Below, one piece after another: positions 26,997-35,844 of a DNA stretch of 64,000 bases. Position numbers and translations under genes: made by a program. Source of the stretch: Pseudomonas sp. NKUCC02_KPG (GTDB lineage Bacteria; Pseudomonadota; Gammaproteobacteria; Pseudomonadales; Pseudomonadaceae). The stretch lies in the NCBI RefSeq assembly GCF_019345465.1, contig NZ_JAHKRC010000016.1, positions 62,001-126,000 on the forward strand, read 5' to 3'. Position 1 is the first letter of the stretch, and every line of letters begins with the position of its first letter. The notes under the pieces were generated by a model, which saw only the letters and a list, made by a program, of their open reading frames with translations, ran no database searches and was not told where the DNA came from.

Positions 26997-27158
26997 TGTA
27001 GTGGCTGACGAGGAACGAAGGCTGCGTCCGGTTTGGTGCGCCACTGCGACGCAGCGACCGCAAAAACTGCCCCCCGGTTTTTCCTGATTCACCGCAACAT
27101 CCGGGTTTACGACGGCTTCGCCGCCGAACGCAGCCTTCGTTCCTCGTCAGCGACTACA
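26997..27158. repeat. Long inverted-repeat element, TGTAGTCGCTGACGAG family
   Basis: The left arm TGTAGTGGCTGACGAGGAACGAAGGCTGCG pairs with the right arm CGCAGCCTTCGTTCCTCGTCAGCGACTACA almost perfectly (~30 bp). The ~100-bp middle contains 'GGTGCGCCACTGCGACGCAG', also found in the 40.7-kb array. It lies between two receptor genes, downstream of the STN receptor. Confidence 0.85.
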
Positions 27159-27247
27159 GATTGAGCCGCGCCCCCCCATAACAGCACCTTGCCCGAAACG
27201 TTTTAACGCCCACTTACAAGCCGCTGACGAGCAGTGCCCATTCCGCC

Positions 27248-29659
27248 CTAGAAATCCCAGCGGGTATTGAGCATCACATTGCGCGGGTCGCCGTAATACG
27301 CGGTGTTATAGAAGCCGATGTTGGTGTAGTACTCCTTGTCGAACAGGTTGTTGACGTTGAGTGTGGTGGAGAGGTGCTCGTTGACTTGATAGCGGACCAT
27401 CGCATCAACCAGCCAGTAGGCATCCTGGCTAAAGTCCTGGTATTGGTCCCTGGCGCGGTTGTAGATGTTCTGCCAGCTGCGATTCTGCCAACGGGCACCG
27501 CCGCCGATGGTCAAGCGCTCCAGCGGCCCCTTGAACCTGTAGGTGGTGTACACGCTCAACTGGTCCTCGGGCTCCCAGGTGGAGATTTTTTTGTCTTCGC
27601 TGTCACGGATGACCTTGTGCGTAAAACCGGCCTGCGCTTGCCAGCCAGGCGCCAGTTCACCGGATATTTCGGCTTCAAAACCCTTGGCTTTGGCCTTGGT
27701 GCCGATCGACGCGTAGAGAATCGACGGGTTGGTCGGGTCTGCGTTGTATTCGGCATCCGGTTCGGCACGGTTGCTTTCATGTACCTCGAAATAGGCCAGG
27801 CTGGTGTTCAGCCTGCCACCATAGAATTCACCCTTGATCCCCACTTCGTAGTTTTTGCCTTCATCCGGCTCGAGCACCTTGTTCTTGCGATCACGGTTGT
27901 AGGTCTGCGGCATGAAGATGTCGGTGTAGCTGGCATACGCCGTGAAATGGTCGTTCAGGTCGTAAGTGGCGCCCACATAGGGCACCAGCCGGCCAGTTTC
28001 GGTGATGTCGTAATCGCCGGTCAGCCAGTAATTGGCGACCCGTGTACCGAGCAACAGATTCAGCTCATCGGTCAGGTTGAAACGGGCGCTGATGTAGCCT
28101 GCGGTTTGTCGCGTGGTGGTGTCGTTATATTGGGTGGGTGCGCCCCAGTTCGGCTCCGTGGTCTTGCCATCGAAGTTCCAGAAATCAATCACGTTGGCAC
28201 TGAGGAAGGTCGGGTTGCCGTAGTCCTTGCCTTGCCAGTGGGCGGTGGAGGCCGACGCTCCGATGACCAGTTCATGTTCGCGGCCGGCCAGGCTGAAGGG
28301 GCCGCTGAAGTAGGCGTCGGCGGCGTCGGTGCGGGTGTTGCCGGTAAATTTGTTGGCATAGATCGATGACAGTCCGGTGGCAGGGAATGGCCCGCTCATG
28401 ACCGAACCCAGCGGGGCATCGTAGCTGTTGACCTGATGGGTCAACTGCGCCTTGCCGACCCAGGCGTTGGCGAAGCTGTGCTCCAGGGTGGCGAACACGC
28501 TCTGGGTGGTCTGCTCCCAGCGGCTCCAGTTGGCGCCGTTGTTGTACGAGCGCTTCACGTCGATGCGTTCGCCAGTGCGGTCGAATAACGGGCGACTGCC
28601 TGACCAGCCCGAAGCATGGGGGTCGTTGTTCTGATAATCGAAGCCCACGGTCAGCAGGGTGTCATCGCTCAGATCGGCTTCCAGAGTGCCGAAATAGACA
28701 CCGGTCTTGCGCTCGTAACGCTCCATGAACGAGTTCTTGTCCTGATAGGCAGCCACGGCCCGGCCACGCAGGTTGCCGCTGTCGGTGAGCGGGCCGCTGA
28801 CGTCGACTTGGGTGCGGTAGTTCTCCCAGCTGCCAGCCCCTGCTTCGATGCTGGCCTTGAAGTCGCGGGTCGGTTTCTTGCGGATCAGGTTGATCGTCGC
28901 ACCCGGCGCGCCTGCGCCAGTCAGCAGGCCGGTTGCACCCTTGAGGATTTCCACCCGGTCATAGATGGCCATGTCGCTCAGGGTTTGCCCCGAGGAGTAG
29001 GCCGAGTTGCGCAGGGTGGGAATGCCGTCGTACTGGAAGTTCTCCACCGAGAAGCCGCGGGCATAGTAGTTGGTGCGCTCGCTGTCAAAGGTCGACACCG
29101 TGATGCCCGGGGTGTGGCGCATCACTTCGTCGATGGAGTTGAGGCCAAAATCATCCATGTGCTGACGGGTGATCACCGTGATCGACTGCGGCGTTTCCCG
29201 CGGCGTCAGCACCATGCGGGTGGCCGTTGCGATGGTGCCGGGGGTGTAGGAGCCGCTGCCTTCGGTGATGGTGCCCAACTGGTTGGACATGACCTGGGTA
29301 GCCTGCAACTCCAGTTGCCCGTTGTTCTGGGGCCCCCGTGCAATAACGCGGTAACCGTCGCCTTCTCTGACCGCTTGCAGGCCCAGAGGCTCAAGGAGTC
29401 GCTGCAAGCCTTCACCGACGTCAAAGCTGCCGCTCAGGCCGTCGCTGTGGATGCCGGTGGTCAGCGTCGAATCAACGGCGATCATCACGCCGGCTTGTTG
29501 GCCAAAGCTGCCCAGCACCGAGTCCAGACTGCCCGGTGCGATGCGGTAGGCGTGCTCGCTGCCCGGTGCTGCGAATGCCCCGTGGCTGGTCGTGGCAATG
29601 GATAAACCAAATACAAGGGTGCGCAATGCACCGGCAAGGGGGGTAAGTCGGCTGTGCAT
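27248..29659 (-). CDS. TonB-dependent siderophore receptor with STN signalling domain
   Basis: 803 residues from the ATG at 29659 (MHSRLTPLAG), preceded by GGACAG; the open frame extends upstream without a ribosome site. Signal peptide to ~31 (SHGAFAAPG). The STN domain covers ~35-105 (YRIAPGSLDSVLGSFGQQAGV...), then plug (RETPQSITVITRQHMDDFGLNSIDEV) and barrel ending in 'NTRWDF'. The STN domain contacts the C-terminal part of FecR, here encoded 113 bp upstream, so ligand binding should trigger the neighbouring sigma factor. The FpvA/FoxA class is clear; the specific ferric siderophore is not. Confidence 0.92.
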   Translation of the reverse strand: MHSRLTPLAGALRTLVFGLSIATTSHGAFAAPGSEHAYRIAPGSLDSVLGSFGQQAGVMIAVDSTLTTGIHSDGLSGSFDVGEGLQRLLEPLGLQAVREGDGYRVIARGPQNNGQLELQATQVMSNQLGTITEGSGSYTPGTIATATRMVLTPRETPQSITVITRQHMDDFGLNSIDEVMRHTPGITVSTFDSERTNYYARGFSVENFQYDGIPTLRNSAYSSGQTLSDMAIYDRVEILKGATGLLTGAGAPGATINLIRKKPTRDFKASIEAGAGSWENYRTQVDVSGPLTDSGNLRGRAVAAYQDKNSFMERYERKTGVYFGTLEADLSDDTLLTVGFDYQNNDPHASGWSGSRPLFDRTGERIDVKRSYNNGANWSRWEQTTQSVFATLEHSFANAWVGKAQLTHQVNSYDAPLGSVMSGPFPATGLSSIYANKFTGNTRTDAADAYFSGPFSLAGREHELVIGASASTAHWQGKDYGNPTFLSANVIDFWNFDGKTTEPNWGAPTQYNDTTTRQTAGYISARFNLTDELNLLLGTRVANYWLTGDYDITETGRLVPYVGATYDLNDHFTAYASYTDIFMPQTYNRDRKNKVLEPDEGKNYEVGIKGEFYGGRLNTSLAYFEVHESNRAEPDAEYNADPTNPSILYASIGTKAKAKGFEAEISGELAPGWQAQAGFTHKVIRDSEDKKISTWEPEDQLSVYTTYRFKGPLERLTIGGGARWQNRSWQNIYNRARDQYQDFSQDAYWLVDAMVRYQVNEHLSTTLNVNNLFDKEYYTNIGFYNTAYYGDPRNVMLNTRWDF

Positions 29660-29772
29660 AAAAAACTGTCCATGTGTGAGAAGGGTAGGCATTGCGCTGT
29701 TAATCAGCGTCTTCCCTGAACTTGATGCACCAGATGGGAAAAACTGCCTCCTGTGCTGAAAATAAAAAATCT

Positions 29773-30744
29773 TCAGGCAGGGACGACGTTGGCCCAGTAG
29801 CCGAAAACACGCTGCACACGGATCGGCAGCACGTGGGTGAGCAGGTCGAGGCTGGCGTCCGGACGGTCGATGGAGAACGACCCCGACACCTGCAAGGCGG
29901 CCACCGCGGGGTTGCAGCGCACCACGCCAGGTCGATAGCGGTTGAGCTGGGCAATGACCTGGGACAGTGGCATGCGCTCGGCGATCAACAGGCCGTTGAC
30001 CCAGGCATCGGCACCGGCCGACACCTGGCTGCAAGGTCCGGCGCCATGGCGGTCGAACGTCAATTGTTGACCGGCGCCAAGGTTGAAACGGTCACCCCGT
30101 GCCAGCTCGATCGAAGCACTGCCGGTCAGTACCTGCACCCGGGTGCCGTCGATCCCGGGCAGGTTCTGGCTGATGACCAGGCGTGAGCGGGCCGCTGGCA
30201 GCACCCGGCCATGGACCGTGCTCAGGCAGACGTTGGCCCCAGTGATCAGTACGCGGCCCAGGTTCAGCGTCAGGTCGGTACCGGTGCCCGTGGTTCGGGC
30301 ATCGAGGGCGGTGTGGGTGTCCAGCGTCAGCTCGACCTGCCGGGCCAGGGAGAATTGCCTGCGCTCACCGGTGGCGGTGCGGTAGTCGCTGAACAGTTCC
30401 GGCAGCAGTATCCGTTCACGCACGCTGAAGCCCGTGGCCAGCGCCACCCCTAGACCGGCAAACCCCTTGAGCAGTGTGCGTCGCGATGTGGCATGGCGTG
30501 CGCGCAATAACGTGCGCGCTCCTGCGGCGGGGAGCATGCGGGTACTGTCGCGAAAATCAGCGTTCAGCCCGGTCAAGCGTTGCCAGGCCATCTCATGCTG
30601 CGCAGATTGCGTGCGCCAGTGCTGGCAGGCCTGACGTTCGGCTTCGGTGCTGACGCCCGATTGCACGATAACCATCCACTGCAGGGCCTGCTCGACCACA
30701 TCATGGTCCAGGCGCTGGGCATTGCAGGGTTCAAACCGGTTCAC
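29773..30744 (-). CDS. FecR-family transmembrane sigma regulator
   Basis: 323 residues: an N-terminal DUF4880 sigma-binding region (QALQWMVIVQSGVSTEAERQ), a membrane segment at ~90-110, the periplasmic FecR domain (TATGERRQFSLARQVELTLD...) and a C-terminal STN-contact region. Just before the membrane segment is 'SRRTLLKG', which fits the twin-arginine consensus; E. coli FecR is reported to be inserted by Tat. It should relay the signal from the STN receptor to the FecI sigma factor. Its start overlaps the sigma stop by 4 bases (ATGA). Confidence 0.92.
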   Translation of the reverse strand: MNRFEPCNAQRLDHDVVEQALQWMVIVQSGVSTEAERQACQHWRTQSAQHEMAWQRLTGLNADFRDSTRMLPAAGARTLLRARHATSRRTLLKGFAGLGVALATGFSVRERILLPELFSDYRTATGERRQFSLARQVELTLDTHTALDARTTGTGTDLTLNLGRVLITGANVCLSTVHGRVLPAARSRLVISQNLPGIDGTRVQVLTGSASIELARGDRFNLGAGQQLTFDRHGAGPCSQVSAGADAWVNGLLIAERMPLSQVIAQLNRYRPGVVRCNPAVAALQVSGSFSIDRPDASLDLLTHVLPIRVQRVFGYWANVVPA

Positions 30745-31253
30745 CCGGCGTACACCGCGCTGTAACAGTGACGATAGGCCTTGAGCATGGCTTTTTGCAC
30801 GACGTTGACTGTCAGGTCCATGTGCGTGGCAATTTGCGGGTAGGTCAGGCCGTCCAGTTGCGAGAGCAAGAAGATTTCCCGCACCCGGGTGCCCAGGCCA
30901 TCGAGGACCTGGCCGACAGCGTCAAGGGCTTCGAGCACCAGCAGGCGTGACTCAGGGGAGGGCACATGCTCTGGTTCAAGGGCTGCCAGCGACTCCATGT
31001 ACGCCCGCTCCAGTGCCTGGCGGCGAAAATACTGGCCGCACAGGCGGCTGGCAATGGTGGTCAGGTACGCACGGGGCTCACGTAACACCGGTGGCGTGTC
31101 AGTGCGCAGCATCCGCAAAAAGGTGTCCTGGGCCAGATCCAGCGCCTGCTCCTGATTGCCCAGTTTGCGGCGCAACAATTGCACCACCCAGCCGTGGTGC
31201 TGAACGTAGAGCTCACCCAGGGCACAGCGTGTGGAAGAAGGGGACGTGAGCAT
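30741..31253 (-). CDS. FecI-type ECF sigma factor (system 1)
   Basis: 170 residues from the ATG at 31253 (MLTSPSSTRC). The frame extends to a TTG at 31292, but that codon lies in the Fur-like box, so I prefer the inner ATG. Sigma region 2 is 'LDLAQDTFLRMLRT' and region 4 is 'LSQLDGLTYPQIATHMDLTVNVVQKAM'. It should direct transcription of the STN receptor gene at 29659. It overlaps fecR by 4 bases, giving the classic fecI-fecR-receptor order, with iron control from Fur and ligand control through FecR. Confidence 0.92.
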   Translation of the reverse strand: MLTSPSSTRCALGELYVQHHGWVVQLLRRKLGNQEQALDLAQDTFLRMLRTDTPPVLREPRAYLTTIASRLCGQYFRRQALERAYMESLAALEPEHVPSPESRLLVLEALDAVGQVLDGLGTRVREIFLLSQLDGLTYPQIATHMDLTVNVVQKAMLKAYRHCYSAVYAG

Positions 31254-31289
31254 CGATTGCAATTCCAGAGCAGACACTGACAAGGATGG

Positions 31290-31311
31290 CAATGATAGCG
31301 CTTCTCATTAG
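31290..31311 (-). promoter_or_regulatory. Putative Fur box for FecI system 1
   Basis: AATGATAGCGCTTCTCATT is a dyad (AATGATA / TCTCATT) of the Fur type placed ~40 bp before the sigma start. Confidence 0.65.
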
Positions 31312-31341
31312 CGTGTGCTCGGGAATGTTGCTGGGTGTGTC

Positions 31342-31449
31342 GAGTGACGAGGTTTGCGATCGTGAATCCAGGTGGCGGGTTTTACGACTGCTTCGTTGCA
31401 GTGGCGCACCAAACTGGACGCAGCCTCGTTCTACTCGTCAGCGACTACA
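31342..31449. repeat. Degenerate member of the TGTAGTCGCTGACGAG repeat family
   Basis: The left end is worn (GTGACGAGGTTTGCGATCG). The middle has 'GCAGTGGCGCACCAAACTGG', and the right end 'CAGCCTCGTTCTACTCGTCA' followed by GCGACTACA matches the 40.7-kb array. It is in the gap between the sigma and racemase genes. Confidence 0.75.
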
Positions 31450-31465
31450 GGCGATTACTGGCGGC

Positions 31466-32695
31466 TTACTTGTCGGTCAGGATCTTGGGGTTGGAGTTGC
31501 CCCACACCGTGTACAGGTCCGCCAGCAGTGCACCGTTGATGTCTTCAACTTCTGCCTGGGTGATTTCGGCTTTGCCTTGATGCCCGAACAGCACCACTTC
31601 ATCGCCACTCTTCACATCCGGCGCGTCGGTGACGTCGACCATCAGGGTGTTCATCGAAACCTTGCCCACCACTGGCACACGGTGCCCGTTGATCAGCACG
31701 ATGCCTTTGTTGGTGAAGGCACGACGGTAGCCGTCAGAGTAACCCACGGTGATGTTGGCCAGTTTCGAGTCGCGGCCCAGGGTGTAGGTGCGGTCGTAAC
31801 CGACGGTGTTGCCCTTGGGGTAGCTGTTGACCGAGGCAACGTGGGATTTGAACTGCATCACGCGCTTGTAGTCGGTGTGGGACGGCACGGTGTCACCGAA
31901 CAGCGCGCCGCCAGGGCGGACCATGTCCAGGTGCGACTCGGGCACTTCAAGGGTGGCGAACGAGTTGGCCGCGTGCAGGGTGATCTTGCTGCGATCAAGC
32001 TGGGCCGTGTCGATCAACCATTGCGCCTGCTGGTTGAAGGCCTTGAGACCGGCGCGCACGTCATCGGCATCTTCGACCGCGAAGTGGGTCATGATCGCCC
32101 GCACTTCAAGGTTCGGTACTTTGGTGATGGCGACCGCATCGCGACGGCCTTCAGCCGTGGTCATTTCCACGCCGTTGCGGCTCATGCCACTGGAGTTCAG
32201 CCCCAGGTGAACCACCAGCGGACGACCGTGCTGTTCGGCGATCAGGCTGGCCTTGACGGCGAAATCGAGGTTGCCCACCAATTCTTCCATGTTGTACGGC
32301 AATGCCGCTTCCAGCTCGCTCAAAGCCGCCGTGCGCACGCGAATCAGCTGGCCCTTGAAGCCGCTTTCACGCACGACGCGTGCTTCTTCATTGCTCGCGA
32401 CGCCCACACACGGCACACCCATGGCGATGATCGATGGCATCAGCAGGCCGATCCCGTGACCGTAGGCATCAGCCTTGAGCACGGCGCAGATTTTCGACTT
32501 GCCGGCGAGGGTGGTTTGCAGCACGCGAATGTTGTTTTCGAACGCGGCTTTGTTGATCTCGACCCAGGCATTGCTGTCCTGTGTGTTGACCTGGGCAACG
32601 CCGTCGACCATCGACAGGGGCGGCGCAGCAAAGGCCGGGTTTTGCAGTAAAGCCATGCCCAAAGAGAGGGCAAGAAGGGTACGGGTGAAGGGCAT
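31466..32695 (-). CDS. Broad-specificity amino-acid racemase (periplasmic)
   Basis: 409 residues from the ATG at 32695 (MPFTRTLLAL), the length of the Pseudomonas putida broad-specificity racemase; an ATG five codons upstream has no ribosome site. Signal peptide ~1-24 (NPAFAAPP). The PLP lysine is K74 in 'CAVLKADAYGHG' and the second catalytic residue is the Tyr of 'TVGYDRTYT'. These enzymes racemise Lys, Arg, Ala and others in the periplasm and feed D-amino-acid signalling or catabolism. The signal peptide and length separate it from the cytoplasmic biosynthetic Alr and DadX. Confidence 0.9.
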   Translation of the reverse strand: MPFTRTLLALSLGMALLQNPAFAAPPLSMVDGVAQVNTQDSNAWVEINKAAFENNIRVLQTTLAGKSKICAVLKADAYGHGIGLLMPSIIAMGVPCVGVASNEEARVVRESGFKGQLIRVRTAALSELEAALPYNMEELVGNLDFAVKASLIAEQHGRPLVVHLGLNSSGMSRNGVEMTTAEGRRDAVAITKVPNLEVRAIMTHFAVEDADDVRAGLKAFNQQAQWLIDTAQLDRSKITLHAANSFATLEVPESHLDMVRPGGALFGDTVPSHTDYKRVMQFKSHVASVNSYPKGNTVGYDRTYTLGRDSKLANITVGYSDGYRRAFTNKGIVLINGHRVPVVGKVSMNTLMVDVTDAPDVKSGDEVVLFGHQGKAEITQAEVEDINGALLADLYTVWGNSNPKILTDK

Positions 32696-32816
32696 TTTCA
32701 GAGTTTCCATACGTTTTTTTTATGGGGCGGGGAGTGATGCGCGGCCATACTAGAATCGGCCTGCTGGAATTGTCACTCCCTCGGCCGCGGATCTGTCTGA
32801 AAGTGTCGTGTCAGGC

Positions 32817-33257
32817 TTATCGGCGCCACGCCAGCAGCACCACGCCCACCGTAATCAGGCTGATCCCTGCCCATTGGCGGATATCGAGCTTTTCACCCAG
32901 CAGCGTCACCCCCAGCACGGCAACAATCACCACGCTGAGCTTGTCCACGGGTGCAACCAATGAGGCCTGGCCCAGTTGCAAGGCGCGGTAGTAGCAAATC
33001 CACGACGCGCCGGTGGCAAGCCCCGACAACACCAAAAACACATAGCTGCGGGCCGATATCGAGCCCAGGGACTGATATTGGCCGGTCGCATACAGGATCA
33101 ACGCCAGGCTGACCAAGACCACCACGGTCCGCAGCAACGTGGCGAAGTCGGAGTTGATCCCGGTGATGCCGATCTTCCCGAAAATGGCCGTCATGGCAGC
33201 GAACACGGCCGACAGCAGCGCCCAAAATGTCCAGCTTGAATAGAACGAAGTGCCCAT
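32817..33257 (-). CDS. Half-size EamA/DMT-family membrane protein
   Basis: 146 residues with five hydrophobic segments and one EamA unit (LLSAVFAAMTAIFGKIGI ... SLVAPVDKLSVVIVAVLGVTLLGEKL). Full DMT exporters carry two such units; single-unit members are thought to dimerise. Small-molecule transport is likely; the substrate is unknown. It lies alone between the racemase and the sensor kinase genes, all on the minus strand. Confidence 0.85.
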   Translation of the reverse strand: MGTSFYSSWTFWALLSAVFAAMTAIFGKIGITGINSDFATLLRTVVVLVSLALILYATGQYQSLGSISARSYVFLVLSGLATGASWICYYRALQLGQASLVAPVDKLSVVIVAVLGVTLLGEKLDIRQWAGISLITVGVVLLAWRR

Positions 33258-33293
33258 AAATTTACCTGAAGGGTCAGAAACGCTGGTTGTGTG

Positions 33294-34649
33294 TCAGTGC
33301 ATGTCGGTTTTCAGCCAGACCGAAACCCATAAACCGCTGTGGTTGAGCTTATCCGAAAACGTGAGTTCAACCCTGGCGCCGATACGCCCGGCGATGGCCT
33401 TGACGATCGAAAGCCCCAGTCCCGAGCCCGTTTCGCCGGAGCCCAGGCTGCGATAAAACGGATCGAAGATGCGGGCCTGTTCGTCGAGGGCAATGCCCGG
33501 CCCGGTGTCCTTGACATACAGGCGTACGCTGCCGTGGATCAGCTCCACGCCAAGATCGACCCTGCCCCCTGGCGGGGTGTAGCGAATGGCGTTGTCCGTG
33601 AGGTTTTTGACCAGGGTAAACAGGTCCATGTCATTGATCATGAGCTGCACATCTTCGTCGCCTTCCACCCCGATATCGAGTTGCTTGCGCTGCGCCAGGG
33701 GCAACAAGTCTTCCAGCACCCGGCGAAACACGTCATGTACTGAAACCCGGGTGCGTGGGCGTTCAGCGGTAAATTGTGCGGCGGCCAGGCTCAGCAACTG
33801 GTCGATCAGTTGCCGGCTGCGCTCAATCCCTCGGGACAAGGGTTCCAGGCGCTCGCGGGCCTGCTCCGGCATCTGGGTCGCGGCCAGTCGTTCGGCCTGC
33901 AGTGACAGAGCGGTCATGGGCGAGCGCAGTTCGTGGGCGGCGTCGGCGACAAAGCGCCGCTGGCTGTCCATGGACTGCTCCACGCGGGCGAGCAGGCGAT
34001 TGATAGCCACCACAAAGGGGCGGATTTCAGTGGGTAGATGCTGCTCGTCAATGGGATGCAATGCTTGCTCGGCACGCTGATCGATTTGCGCGGCGAGGGT
34101 CGCGATGGGCCGAAACAGCTTGCGCACCAGGTCACTGACCACCAGGAGCAGCACAGGAAACAAAAACAGGAAGGGCAACACACTGCGCCAGGCACTTTCG
34201 CGGGCGTCCTTGTTGCGGGCATCGACCTCCTGGGCGACGGCAATGCGCTCGCCGTTGGCGGTGGTCCTGACCAGCACGCGAAAGGCTTCGCCGCCCACGT
34301 CTACCGTGGACAGGCCATCGGCCAGGGTGGTGGGCAATGGCAACGGCAGAGCGTCGTCGGTATTGCCCGGGGCTTTTTTACCATCGACCAGGTATTGAAT
34401 GATTACCCGGGCCTCTTCGTCATCCCCCGCCGGGCCCAGGCCCTGAGGGTAGTGCAGGGTCATTTGCTGGCGATCGAACAGAAGGGCGATCTGATGCAGG
34501 TTTTCGTCCTGCAACTCGTGGGCTTCGTCCAGGGCCGAGAAAAAGGCAAACACGCTGGCGATCACGGCCACCAGCACAATGGTCAGTGACAGTGCCGCCG
34601 ATAGCCTGAGTTGAACCGACTCCCTCAAGCGTTTTTTGAAACCATCCAT
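33294..34649 (-). CDS. Sensor histidine kinase (TctE/QseC-like)
   Basis: 451 residues. Membrane segments at ~16-39 and ~157-173 flank a ~115-residue periplasmic sensor region, followed by HAMP (FRPIATLAAQI). The phospho-acceptor H239 is in 'FVADAAHELRSPMTAL'. ATPase boxes: N 'NLTDNAIRYTPPGG', G1 'VKDTGPGIAL', G2 'GSGLGLSIVKAI'. It should phosphorylate the adjacent response regulator, whose gene it overlaps by 25 bp, so the two are co-translated. The signal is not known. The nearby repeat-type membrane protein and lipoprotein may belong to its regulon. Confidence 0.93.
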   Translation of the reverse strand: MDGFKKRLRESVQLRLSAALSLTIVLVAVIASVFAFFSALDEAHELQDENLHQIALLFDRQQMTLHYPQGLGPAGDDEEARVIIQYLVDGKKAPGNTDDALPLPLPTTLADGLSTVDVGGEAFRVLVRTTANGERIAVAQEVDARNKDARESAWRSVLPFLFLFPVLLLVVSDLVRKLFRPIATLAAQIDQRAEQALHPIDEQHLPTEIRPFVVAINRLLARVEQSMDSQRRFVADAAHELRSPMTALSLQAERLAATQMPEQARERLEPLSRGIERSRQLIDQLLSLAAAQFTAERPRTRVSVHDVFRRVLEDLLPLAQRKQLDIGVEGDEDVQLMINDMDLFTLVKNLTDNAIRYTPPGGRVDLGVELIHGSVRLYVKDTGPGIALDEQARIFDPFYRSLGSGETGSGLGLSIVKAIAGRIGARVELTFSDKLNHSGLWVSVWLKTDMH

Positions 34650-35290
34650 CCCATTCCCCTGACGTTCTTGATGATGTGGCTGCCCAATTTTCGGCGCACG
34701 GAGTGAATCAGGAACTCGATGGCATTACTTTCGACTTCGTTGCCCCAGCCATACAGACGATCTTCAAGTTCACTGCGCGACAGAATCGCTCCCGGACGCA
34801 TCAGCAATGCTTGCAGCAGGGCGAATTCGCGGCTGGAAAGGGCGACGCCGTCTTGAGTCTCGGTAGTGGCCAGTTTGGAGACCGGATCCAGGGACACCAC
34901 ACCGTTACTGAGCAGGGGCAGGGCGTTGCCATCCTTGCGCCGCAGAACCGCACGCATGCGCGCCAACAGTTCAGCCATGTCGAAGGGTTTGAGCAGGTAG
35001 TCGTCGGCTCCGCCGTCCAGGCCGCGCAGCCGGTCGTCGAGGCTGTCCCGGGCGGTGAGGATCAGCAAGGGCACCGGGTTGTTGCGGGCACGAATGCTGG
35101 CCAGGACTTCAAAGCCATCCTTGCCGGGCAGGCCGAGATCCAGCAGCACCATGTCGTAGCGTTGGGTTTCCAGTGCGCTCAGGGCTTTGAGGCCGTTTTT
35201 CACCCAGTCCGCTGCATAACTGGCGTCCGTGAGTGCGCCCTGGATCGCATCGCCAATCATGGGATCATCTTCGACCAGCAATATGCGCAT
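34625..35290 (-). CDS. OmpR-family response regulator
   Basis: 221 residues. Receiver domain 1-115 with acidic pocket E7-D8-D9 and phosphorylation site D51 ('MVLLDLGLPGKDG'), then a winged-helix DNA-binding domain ~125-220 ('LSSREFALLQALLMRPG', 'NAIEFLIHSVRRKLG'). The length and sequence fit the TctD/QseB/PmrA group. Partner of the kinase encoded downstream. A terminator-like hairpin separates it from the lipoprotein gene upstream, so it likely has its own promoter. Confidence 0.94.
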   Translation of the reverse strand: MRILLVEDDPMIGDAIQGALTDASYAADWVKNGLKALSALETQRYDMVLLDLGLPGKDGFEVLASIRARNNPVPLLILTARDSLDDRLRGLDGGADDYLLKPFDMAELLARMRAVLRRKDGNALPLLSNGVVSLDPVSKLATTETQDGVALSSREFALLQALLMRPGAILSRSELEDRLYGWGNEVESNAIEFLIHSVRRKLGSHIIKNVRGMGWMVSKNA

Positions 35291-35300
35291 GTGCCGCTCC

Positions 35301-35342
35301 GGAAAATAAAACAGGCGCGCCGGTTTTCACCGTCGCGCCTGT
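35301..35342 (-). terminator. Rho-independent terminator after the lipoprotein gene
   Basis: On the minus strand ACAGGCGCG, a loop, CGCGCCTGT and then TTTATTTT. It ends the membrane-protein/lipoprotein transcript before the two-component genes. Confidence 0.8.
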
Positions 35343-35380
35343 ATTGAAGCACCTGTGCCGTGGCTTGTCCGCCCGACGCT

Positions 35381-35815
35381 TCAGGAATTGCCTTTCATCG
35401 AGTCAAATGCCTTGAGCAGGTTGTCCATGGCCGCCTTGCACTCGGCCGTGCTCGGGCTGTCGGCACGCAGGGCATCCAGTGCGTGGTCAATGGCCTTGTC
35501 CAGCACATGCCAGTCGCTGGCAGCCCGGGGTTTGATCCCCGCTTCGGCAGAGTCCCAGCTGGTTTCGAGGTCCTTGATACGGGTTTTCGCCCCCGACAGA
35601 TCATTGTTGGCGACCCGTGCGCTGACGTCAGCGGCGATGCTGTGAAAGGGTGACAGGTCGCCCAGCTTCGAGCCCGTCGTGCTGTATGTGCTGGCGGTGG
35701 CGGCACTCAGGTCTGCCGGTTTGTCGGCAGGTTTTGAGCAACCGGCGGTGATGCTCAGCAGCAGGATTGAGGAAACGATGCCAATACGACGAATCAGGGT
35801 TTGAGGGTGGCGCAT
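35381..35815 (-). CDS. Small putative lipoprotein
   Basis: 144 residues. A lipoprotein signal peptide ends in 'LLLSITAGC', giving a lipidated Cys at ~26, after which the chain is helical and charged with no known domain. It lies 29 bp downstream of the four-repeat membrane-protein gene and probably shares its transcript. Next comes a terminator and then the two-component system. I do not recognise a family. A periplasm-facing accessory role next to the membrane protein is only a guess. Confidence 0.7.
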   Translation of the reverse strand: MRHPQTLIRRIGIVSSILLLSITAGCSKPADKPADLSAATASTYSTTGSKLGDLSPFHSIAADVSARVANNDLSGAKTRIKDLETSWDSAEAGIKPRAASDWHVLDKAIDHALDALRADSPSTAECKAAMDNLLKAFDSMKGNS

Positions 35816-35844
35816 GGTGATGTCCTTGATGGAAATTTAAAGGT

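Noticed and set aside
31254..31292. Longer start (TTG 31292) for the first FecI sigma factor
   Set aside because: The codon overlaps the probable Fur box and has no ribosome site; the ATG at 31253 gives a normal-length protein.
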